Source: Saprospiraceae bacterium (GTDB lineage: Bacteria; Bacteroidota; Bacteroidia; Chitinophagales; Saprospiraceae). From it: DNA of 5,720 nucleotides. Every line of letters starts with the position of its first letter. Within the stretch, counting starts at the first letter, position 1. Shown here piece by piece: positions 1 to 5,720 of the stretch. The notes beneath the pieces were generated by a model, which worked only from the letters and a program-made list of their open reading frames with translations, was not told the DNA's origin and ran no database searches. The stretch covers positions 1 to 5,720 of the forward strand of contig JABDJE010000232.1 of assembly GCA_013002625.1 (NCBI GenBank), in the 5' to 3' direction. Position numbers and translations under genes: made by a program.

Positions 1-663
1 TGCTGCCCCTTTGGTTACCCTTCCGACTTGACCTTGCGTAACCGGAAGTGCTGCTACTGCCGCCTGAAAATCTGATATGATCATCGGCATGATATCTGCA
101 TCATTAGCCTTCCTGAAATCGACATCCGCCTCAGTGTAATAGGGAACATTCTTCCACATCTTGTATCCATCAAAATGATAATGAGCCCTTAAAAACTGAG
201 CTTCTCCCATTACACGTGAAGTAAAGCCCGGATCTAAACCTTCTACACTATTCATCAGGTTGATGGTTGCATTAACCCTGGAAATACCTTCGTACAAGAT
301 TTTAAATTTGTCATTAAAGTAACTGTTACCAGGTTGCCATTGAAATAATTCAATTTCCTCTGTCTGTCCCTGGTCTCCAGCTTCAGATCCTTTGTGTGCA
401 TCATCCGACATCACACTTCCCCACACCCAGTTACTACCAGAAGCAGGCCATGGAGAGGATACAGAACCCCATGATTCTGCCCAACCATCGAGCATCGAGT
501 AAGCGGAAATCAGGGCCGCATCGACACCTACTTCGTTACCCAAGGTACCAGCATCCAATGCACCCTGTGGAGGTGCATTTAAGAAATCCTCTGAACAGGC
601 TAATAACAACATTGACGCGAACGCCAACCCTGCAAAACCCATTAAAAATTTATTCTTTTTCAT
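1..663 (-). CDS. SusD/RagB-family nutrient-binding surface lipoprotein, N-terminal part (3' end outside window)
   Basis: Outer-membrane lipoprotein that acts as the substrate-capturing lid of a SusC/SusD importer. The frame is open for 221 codons from ATG at 663 down to base 1; the family usually runs about 450-600 residues, so less than half is present. The start is secure because an in-frame TAA (666-664) directly precedes the ATG. Residues 1-22 form a lipoprotein signal peptide (KKNK, then a hydrophobic stretch) ending in a lipobox LLAC with Cys23 as the lipidated residue. The following SEDFL is acidic, as in Bacteroidota surface-export signals, so exposure outside the cell is likely. Further family marks are YEGISRVNATINLM (about 124-137), the TPR-like helix GEAQFLRAHYHFDGYKMW (153-170) followed by KNVPYY, and GRVTKGAA (214-221), which normally opens the next helix. 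It lies 23 bases downstream of the susC-like gene on the same strand and must share its transcript. The ligand cannot be told from this half. Family assignment is firm. Confidence 0.93.
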   Translation of the reverse strand, partial: MKKNKFLMGFAGLAFASMLLLACSEDFLNAPPQGALDAGTLGNEVGVDAALISAYSMLDGWAESWGSVSSPWPASGSNWVWGSVMSDDAHKGSEAGDQGQTEEIELFQWQPGNSYFNDKFKILYEGISRVNATINLMNSVEGLDPGFTSRVMGEAQFLRAHYHFDGYKMWKNVPYYTEADVDFRKANDADIMPMIISDFQAAVAALPVTQGQVGRVTKGAA

Positions 664-686
664 TTATATGATTTTATTATTTGTTG

Positions 687-3600
687 TTAGAATGAAGCGT
701 TAATTCCAAACATTACGATTTTCGAAGTTGGGTAGTTTCCATAATCAAAACCACCTCTTTGATCACTGTTTCCTCTTGTGTTAAAGTTGGAAAGAGTAGG
801 ATCAATTCCTTCATATCCCGTAAATGTGAACAAATTCTGACCTTGAAGATACACTCTCAATGAACCAATTCCAAGACCTGATAAAGAACTTGAAGGAACG
901 TTCCAGCCTAACTGGATCGTTTTCGCTCTCAAGAATGACCCATCTTCCACATAAAAGTCGGTTGAATTCTCACTGAAAATATCATTTTCATTGATCATTG
1001 GCCAGTCTCCGTCAGGATTCGTAGTTGGATCAAATGCGCGATCAAGCAAGTCTTCACTTACATTTGAATTAAAGAATCTGAATACTTCAAACAACTTGTT
1101 ATAATTATAAATTTCGTTACCGATAGATGCAGTCCAGAAAGTTGAAATATCAAAGTTTCCGAAAGTCACACCTAAATTAATACCAAGTGTTAGATCAGGG
1201 TGATAGCTACCGATTGTACCTAAATCACCATCATTGATCACACCATCATTATTCAAATCAGCCAATCTTAACTGTCCAACAGCCTTTCCACCCTGGTCTG
1301 CATGTGCATCGACTTCAGCCTGGCTTCTGAAAATACCGTCTGTCGTCCAACCATAGAAAGATCCGATTGGTCCGCCGATTTCACTAAATCCGGTCTGTCC
1401 AATACGACCATTACCCGGTGAAAAGAAGGAAGTACGTGTTCCGTCAATATCCAGGATCTTGTTCTTGTAATGACTTGCATTAATACCAAAGTTAAATCCT
1501 ACACCACTTGCAAACTTATCACGGTAATTAATACCTATATCGACCCCTTTGTTCTGCATTTTTGCAATATTAACAAATGGAGCACTTGCTGATCCTGCAG
1601 GCCCAGGTAATTCAGGGTTGAACAACAGACCATCTGTTTCTCTGTTATACCAATCCAATACAACATTTAATTTACCACCACTGAAAGAGGCGTCCAATCC
1701 AATGTTGAGGGATTTGTTTTCTTCCCATTTCGTGTCTGCGTTTCCTCTACCTGTTAATGCATAACCAGTTGCAAGACTCGAATTGGTACCATTGATATCA
1801 TAGAATGAGACTCCTGGTCCACCACCGAATCTGTCAACAGTATTACCACCTGGTATCTGTTGGTTACCAGTAACACCGTATCCAACTCTCAATTTAAGAT
1901 CATCGAATACTTCCATATCATTCATGAATGCTTCTTCTGAAAGTCTCCATCCTACACTAACCGCTGGAAATACGCCATATCTGAAGTTAGGTCCGAAATT
2001 GGATGATCCATCACGTCGCACAGTAACGCTCACTAAGTATTTATCATCAAATGAGTAGTCAACTTTTCCAAATAAAGAAGCTAATGTGCTGAATCCTCCG
2101 AAACTGTATACATTCCTGGATCCTGGATCAGCAAGACCGGTATTCAAGTACCATGCATTAATATCATCGGTAAAGTAATTTGCTAAGGAACCACCAATTG
2201 TTCGTCCCTGACTCTTTATAGACTCATAACCAACCAATGCATTGATCTGATGTCGGTCACCAATGTTCATGTTATACGCCAACGTATTTGTCCATGTCCA
2301 TGTAAAGCCACTTTGATGTTCTTCAGAAAAGCTATTATTCGTAGTCGGCTCTGAATTCTCAAATGATGGAAAGTTAAAGGAAGGAGAAAAGTTGCTGAAG
2401 TAGTCTACTCCAAAACTTGTTCTTAATGTCAGGTTATCAATGATTTCCGCCTCGGCAAACATGTTACCCAAGATCTTGTAGAATGTTCCGACATTATTCT
2501 GAGAACGGAATTGTATCGCAACAGGATTTGATCCGTTACTCAAACCATTCGCTTTTCCACCAGCAAAATTAACACCTGTTATATCATACACAGGAATAAT
2601 AGCTTGTGCCTTTAATATCTGTGTCATCGTATTCTGCTCACTTTGGTTACCTCCTCTTTGGAATGTCCCCTGTGAACGAGCCAATGAGAAGTTCTCACCA
2701 AAGGTGAATTTACCTCTTGTGAATTCTGAATTGGCACGCAAAGTGAAGCGTTCAAAATACGTATGGATCATGGTACCTTGCTGGTTCAAATAACCTGCAC
2801 TGATATTAAATCGTGCATTTTCAGTACCTCCGGAAATACCTAGGGTATGTTCCGTCATAGGTGCTGGATCAAATACTTCATCCCACCAATCTGTAGCTCC
2901 TGATCGCATAATTAAATTATCAGGATAGCTGTAATTATCTTCATTTACTGGATTACTTCCCGGGTATCCGCTGTAATCTCCCGCATAAATGTACTGTGGG
3001 ATTTGTCCCCTTCCGGCAGCATAAGGTACCTCAGCAGGTATGTTAATGCCCGCATTATCGAAGGCACGATACACTACTTCTGAATACTGGGCAGGATCAG
3101 TGATCAAGTTATACTGTCCAATCGGGTTTTGAATTCCGAAACTAGCATCATAAGTAACAACCGTTCTACCTGGCTTTCCTTTTTTCGTAGTTACGATAAT
3201 TACCCCATTGTTGGCACGTGCACCATAAATAGAAGCTGCGGATGCATCTTTTAATACCTGGATCGACTCGATATCGTTCGGGTTCAATCCAGTGTTAAAG
3301 GCGTCCTGTACCGGAACTCCATCAATAATGTATAGAGGATCATTATTTTGAAATGAACTGACCCCTCTAATTCGAATGGCAGACCCTGAACCTGGTTCTC
3401 CAGATGTAGATACCTGGACACCAGAAACTTTTCCTTCCAGCTTTTGTGTAAAACTCGTAGCTGAAACTTCATTTAAGTCTTCACTGTCAACAACAGCAAC
3501 GGCTCCAGTGATGTCCCGCTTACGTTGTGACGAATAACCCGTAACGACAACTTCATCAAGCAGTTGTCCTACGTTCATTGCGACATCGACAGTTGTTCTG

Positions 3601-3887
3601 CCACCTACGAGTTCTTCGACTTCGGTATATCCCACAAATGAGAATACCAAAATGTCATCTGCTCCCGCGGTGATTTCGTAACTACCATCGAGATCTGTAA
3701 TGGTTCCTACAGAAGAACCCTTTACAAATACTGATGCTCCAATTAATGCCTCATTATTTCCAGCGTCTGTGACAACTCCGGTAATAGTCTGAGCCACCAT
3801 CGAAGTACTTAAAAGAGCGCATAGCATGGTTAATGCCAGGCTCTTCATGTGTAATAAATAGTACTTTTTCATAGATAGCATTTTCAT
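687..3887 (-). CDS. SusC/RagA-family TonB-dependent outer-membrane transporter
   Basis: Complete 1066-residue outer-membrane beta-barrel that imports a ligand, often an oligosaccharide, using TonB-ExbBD energy and partnered by the SusD-like protein encoded just downstream. Residues 1 to about 32 are a signal peptide ending near SMVA/Q. Residues 36-108 form a carboxypeptidase-regulatory-like domain (ITGVV...GASVFVKG...GTITDLDGSYEI...VFSFVGY). DEVVVTGYSSQ (111-121) is the TonB-box region. The plug follows at about 122-240, with the SusC hallmarks LYIIDGVPV (185-193), DIESIQVLKDASAASIYGAR (205-224) and NNGVIIVTTKKG (226-237). The remainder is barrel, with an EF-hand-like loop (877-888), a C-terminal block EDGSFLRAKTIQLGWNVP (near 980) and a terminal strand ending in Phe1066, as expected for BAM recognition. 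There is no N-terminal STN domain, so signalling through a FecR-type anti-sigma factor is not suggested. An in-frame TGA (3893-3891) lies two codons upstream of Met1. Met6 (3872) is an equally good start, giving a more ordinary signal peptide. Length and motifs are normal and the frame is unbroken. The substrate is unknown. Confidence 0.97.
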   Translation of the reverse strand: MKMLSMKKYYLLHMKSLALTMLCALLSTSMVAQTITGVVTDAGNNEALIGASVFVKGSSVGTITDLDGSYEITAGADDILVFSFVGYTEVEELVGGRTTVDVAMNVGQLLDEVVVTGYSSQRKRDITGAVAVVDSEDLNEVSATSFTQKLEGKVSGVQVSTSGEPGSGSAIRIRGVSSFQNNDPLYIIDGVPVQDAFNTGLNPNDIESIQVLKDASAASIYGARANNGVIIVTTKKGKPGRTVVTYDASFGIQNPIGQYNLITDPAQYSEVVYRAFDNAGINIPAEVPYAAGRGQIPQYIYAGDYSGYPGSNPVNEDNYSYPDNLIMRSGATDWWDEVFDPAPMTEHTLGISGGTENARFNISAGYLNQQGTMIHTYFERFTLRANSEFTRGKFTFGENFSLARSQGTFQRGGNQSEQNTMTQILKAQAIIPVYDITGVNFAGGKANGLSNGSNPVAIQFRSQNNVGTFYKILGNMFAEAEIIDNLTLRTSFGVDYFSNFSPSFNFPSFENSEPTTNNSFSEEHQSGFTWTWTNTLAYNMNIGDRHQINALVGYESIKSQGRTIGGSLANYFTDDINAWYLNTGLADPGSRNVYSFGGFSTLASLFGKVDYSFDDKYLVSVTVRRDGSSNFGPNFRYGVFPAVSVGWRLSEEAFMNDMEVFDDLKLRVGYGVTGNQQIPGGNTVDRFGGGPGVSFYDINGTNSSLATGYALTGRGNADTKWEENKSLNIGLDASFSGGKLNVVLDWYNRETDGLLFNPELPGPAGSASAPFVNIAKMQNKGVDIGINYRDKFASGVGFNFGINASHYKNKILDIDGTRTSFFSPGNGRIGQTGFSEIGGPIGSFYGWTTDGIFRSQAEVDAHADQGGKAVGQLRLADLNNDGVINDGDLGTIGSYHPDLTLGINLGVTFGNFDISTFWTASIGNEIYNYNKLFEVFRFFNSNVSEDLLDRAFDPTTNPDGDWPMINENDIFSENSTDFYVEDGSFLRAKTIQLGWNVPSSSLSGLGIGSLRVYLQGQNLFTFTGYEGIDPTLSNFNTRGNSDQRGGFDYGNYPTSKIVMFGINASF

Positions 3888-3976
3888 AATTCAGTTAAAA
3901 AAACTATTCAAATTTTTGATTAAATGCCGAATATAGGAATTAATAATACCGTCGCATCCTGTCCTTAAAAAAAAGA

Positions 3977-3986
3977 TGATATATCA
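3977..3986. repeat. Perfect 10-base palindrome TGATATATCA, possible operator
   Basis: The ten bases read the same on both strands, and the symmetry stops at the flanking bases. It lies about 90 bases upstream of the susC-like start, where a dimeric regulator could bind. The sequence is made mostly of A and T in an AT-rich region, so chance is a real alternative. No regulator gene is in the window to pair with it. Confidence 0.2.
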
Positions 3987-3992
3987 ATTATC

Positions 3993-4006
3993 GTTGCAAA
4001 GGCAAC
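3993..4006. repeat. Short inverted repeat GTTGC-AAAG-GCAAC
   Basis: Two perfect 5-base arms are separated by a 4-base spacer, and the symmetry does not extend further. It lies six bases from the 10-base palindrome at 3977-3986. It is GC-richer than its surroundings, so it stands out a little and could be half of a regulator-binding region. As an RNA hairpin on the minus strand it would be followed by T8 only after about 18 bases, too far for an intrinsic terminator. Confidence 0.2.
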
Positions 4007-4215
4007 AAAATATTATTCGGGAGCTAATCGTGTCAATTCAACAGAAAAATTTGTTGTTCAAAAACAATACATCAAGATTTAGCAAAAATTACAGTAGAGT
4101 TGACTCAAATTATCCAGAGAAATCTATCCAGTCATTTTTTCAACCAAATATTATAGGGTTGTCTAAAAAAGGATATTGAATTATATCGATAATTAGAAAT
4201 GATTTGTCGTGTATA

Positions 4216-4231
4216 ATCTTGAATATCTTGA
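4216..4231 (+). repeat. Direct repeat ATCTTGA, two copies with a 9-base period
   Basis: ATCTTGA occurs at 4216-4222 and again at 4225-4231 with two bases between. The repeat lies about 90-100 bases before the oxidoreductase start and overlaps the weak -7-like TAATCTTG. Tandem half-sites in a promoter can bind regulators, but two 7-base copies in AT-rich DNA can also arise by chance. Confidence 0.15.
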
Positions 4232-4318
4232 TCACTGGTAAATCAACATATCGGGGTATATTGTATGTCTTTATCATCTACGACTCTCATCAGTAAATCC
4301 AGTACATAAAATTAGCTC

Positions 4319-5720
4319 ATGAAAAAAAAGAAGGTCATAAAGCGAAGAAAATTTATTGGAGATGTTTCGGCAAGTGCGGCTGCATTTACCATTGTGCCGA
4401 GACATGTCTTAGGAAAAGGAAAAATTCCCCCTTCGGATAAAGTCTTAGTAGCCAACATCGGATGTGGCACCCAGGGATTAAGGGAAATGCCGGACATGTT
4501 AGAAAATGACGCCATTCAAGTTGTGGCCATCTGTGATGTCAATAAATATACCACGGACTATCTTGATTGGTCACCGAATGGTATTCTAAATGGTATTCGG
4601 AATACATTGGGTGATAAGCAATGGGGTAAATATATCAAAGGCATTCCGGGAGGTCGCGATATCGGAAAAGAATATGTTGACGATTATTATAAAAAGAAAA
4701 CTGGCGCTGCAAATTATAATGGTTGTGCTTCTTATGAAGATTATCGGGAACTCCTTGAAAAAGAAACAGATCTTGACGCTGTCAAAATTATGACACCAGA
4801 CCACCACCATGGATGCATTGCAATGGCAGCCATGAAAAAAGGCAGACATGTAATTACGCACAAACCAATATCCAACCGATTACATGAAGGGTTGAAAGTG
4901 ATTGAAGCCACCAAAACTTATGATGTCAGAAGTCATTTAATGGCTTGGGAAGACAAACCAAATTATCGACTGATCAAACAATGGATAGAAGATGGGGTAA
5001 TCGGTCAATTGACTGAAATTCATAATTGGAGTGTGCGCCCGGTCTGGCCCCAATTCACAACCATTCCAAAGGAGCAACCACCTATTCCGGATGGGTTTAA
5101 CTGGCAATTATGGTTAGGTCCTGAAAAAGATCGACCCTATCACCCTAATTACACTCATAATGTTTTCAGGGGATGGTATGACTTTGGAGGAGGCAGCATA
5201 GCCGATATGGGTCATTACAGCCTATTCCCTTTATTCCGGACTTTTAATATCAATCAAGCACCGGTAAGTGCCAAAGCATATGGATCTACGACGCGAACAT
5301 CAATCAATGGCGTATGTCGGAATGTCAATAATATGGCAGCATTCCCAGGCTCCTGTATGGTTAAATTCAATTTTGGAGCTCAGGGTAATCTCGGACCATT
5401 TGACCTCTATTGGTACGACGGGGGCATGAAACCTTTTGCACCAGAAGAATTGGAAGTGGATGGTCGTGATATAAGTATTGAAGGGATGCTCTTTGTTGGT
5501 ACAGAAGGCAAAATCTTAGCGGGCTTCGAAGGAGAAAATCCGGAAATCATACCGAAGTCGAAAATGGTTGCTTACTCCGGAACAAAGTCAGTTGAGAATC
5601 CCACTCCGGAGCGCAGATCTGATACATGGACCCGCGCAATATTGACTGGAGAGGAATCCCCAGGTAGTTTCAGGTATGCAGGTCCGGTTCACGAAACCCT
5701 GAATCTGGGAGCAGTAGCAC
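4319..5720 (+). CDS. Tat-exported Gfo/Idh/MocA-family oxidoreductase, N-terminal 467 residues (3' end outside window)
   Basis: Predicted NAD(P)-dependent oxidoreductase acting on a sugar, polyol or related compound, probably in the periplasm. The ATG at 4319 is the first possible start after an in-frame TAG (4313-4315). Residues 1 to about 32 form a twin-arginine signal: basic KKKKVIK, Arg9-Arg10 in RRKFIG, then SASAAAFTIVPRHVLG, a pattern common in exported members of this family. The Rossmann domain follows: VANIGCGTQG with GxGxxG at 48-53, ICDV with Asp73 ending strand 2 (favouring NAD by family rule), TPDHHHGCIAMAAMKKGRHV (159-178) and HKP with Lys182. The C-terminal domain shows IEDGVIGQLTEIHNW, FNWQLWLGPEKDRPYHPNY, FRGWYDFGGGSIADMGHYS (D296, H299) and, near the end, RRSDTWTRAI. 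Oddities are His181 in place of the usual Glu of EKP, no Asp a few residues after His299, and an extra segment at about 77-134. The gene is divergent from the susC-susD operon. Family assignment is firm; reaction and substrate are unknown. Confidence 0.92.
   Translation, partial: MKKKKVIKRRKFIGDVSASAAAFTIVPRHVLGKGKIPPSDKVLVANIGCGTQGLREMPDMLENDAIQVVAICDVNKYTTDYLDWSPNGILNGIRNTLGDKQWGKYIKGIPGGRDIGKEYVDDYYKKKTGAANYNGCASYEDYRELLEKETDLDAVKIMTPDHHHGCIAMAAMKKGRHVITHKPISNRLHEGLKVIEATKTYDVRSHLMAWEDKPNYRLIKQWIEDGVIGQLTEIHNWSVRPVWPQFTTIPKEQPPIPDGFNWQLWLGPEKDRPYHPNYTHNVFRGWYDFGGGSIADMGHYSLFPLFRTFNINQAPVSAKAYGSTTRTSINGVCRNVNNMAAFPGSCMVKFNFGAQGNLGPFDLYWYDGGMKPFAPEELEVDGRDISIEGMLFVGTEGKILAGFEGENPEIIPKSKMVAYSGTKSVENPTPERRSDTWTRAILTGEESPGSFRYAGPVHETLNLGAVA

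Larger units (their letters stand above)
3888..4318. other. Divergent intergenic region (431 bases), probable promoters of both transcription units
   Basis: This AT-rich stretch separates the leftward susC-susD operon from the rightward oxidoreductase gene and should hold both promoters. I see no RNA gene or strong terminator. Bacteroidota promoters usually follow TTG (-33) and TAnnTTTG (-7). The nearest matches are one base off: TATATTCG on the minus strand (3935-3928), about 40 bases before the susC start, and TAATCTTG on the plus strand (4214-4221), about 100 bases before the oxidoreductase start. Neither has a clear TTG at the right distance, so both are weak candidates. Other visible items are an A8 run (3967-3974), a 10-base palindrome (3977-3986), a 5-bp inverted repeat (3993-4006) and a 7-base direct repeat (4216-4231). 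A 67-codon open frame at 3976-4179 (plus) has no recognisable domain and is probably chance. None of the three genes has a Shine-Dalgarno sequence; AT-rich leaders are normal for this phylum. Confidence 0.6.

Noticed and set aside
396..671. 91-codon plus-strand open frame opposite the start of the SusD-like gene
   Set aside because: It lies almost wholly antisense to a firmly identified coding frame, and its His/Pro-rich composition looks like a shadow translation.
664..686. Possible terminator or regulatory element between the SusC-like and SusD-like genes
   Set aside because: The 23-base gap is AT-rich with no inverted repeat. It looks like an ordinary operon spacer.
1268..1764. Open frames at 1268-1489 (minus) and 1549-1764 (plus) inside the SusC-like gene
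   Set aside because: Both are out-of-frame or antisense readings of a complete, motif-rich transporter gene, with no independent support.
3284..3472. 62-codon minus-strand open frame within the plug-coding part of the SusC-like gene
   Set aside because: It is an alternative-frame shadow of the conserved plug sequence.
3967..4006. Possible minus-strand intrinsic terminator or attenuator: inverted repeat followed by a T8 run
   Set aside because: The stem is only 5 bp and is separated from the T run by about 18 bases. The nearer palindrome has no loop, so it cannot form a good hairpin.
3976..4179. 67-codon plus-strand open frame in the divergent intergenic region
   Set aside because: The product is an unremarkable Asn/Gln/Ser/Lys-rich sequence with no domain, signal or membrane segment. 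It has no clear promoter or ribosome site, and an open frame of this size is expected now and then in AT-rich spacer DNA.
4312..4861. Open frames at 4312-4515 and 4586-4861 (minus) and 4590-4793 (plus) inside the oxidoreductase gene
   Set aside because: They overlap the Tat signal and Rossmann-domain coding sequence, whose frame is confirmed by several family motifs.

Overview
The window reads as a stretch of Bacteroidota (Bacteroidetes) chromosome. The evidence is a SusC-type TonB-dependent transporter followed directly by a SusD/RagB-type surface lipoprotein, a pairing characteristic of this phylum. AT-rich leaders without Shine-Dalgarno sequences precede all three starts, which fits. The genus cannot be named from the sequence. 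The Tat-exported Gfo/Idh/MocA oxidoreductase is of a kind I associate with environmental Bacteroidota and Planctomycetes.

Layout: bases 1-663 (minus strand) hold the N-terminal 221 residues of a SusD-like lipoprotein whose 3' part lies beyond the left edge. Bases 687-3887 (minus strand) hold a complete 1066-residue SusC-like outer-membrane transporter. It lies upstream of susD with a 23-base gap, so the two form one operon read right to left. Bases 3888-4318 are an AT-rich divergent intergenic region with a few small symmetric or repeated motifs and no convincing gene. Bases 4319-5720 (plus strand) hold the first 467 residues of a Gfo/Idh/MocA-family oxidoreductase with a twin-arginine signal; its 3' end lies beyond the right edge.

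How the parts may work together: SusC and SusD form a lidded outer-membrane importer in which SusD captures a ligand at the cell surface and SusC moves it into the periplasm using TonB energy. The divergent oxidoreductase is predicted to be exported already folded with its nicotinamide cofactor, so it could act on an imported sugar or sugar derivative in the periplasm. That link is inferred from position only. No glycoside hydrolase, sulfatase, sigma/anti-sigma pair or sensor is visible, so the substrate cannot be assigned.

Nothing here is clearly a new system. The most interesting point is that the oxidoreductase departs from the usual Gfo/Idh catalytic motifs: HKP instead of EKP, and no aspartate at the usual place after the histidine of the DMG segment. 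It also carries an extra segment within the nucleotide-binding domain.
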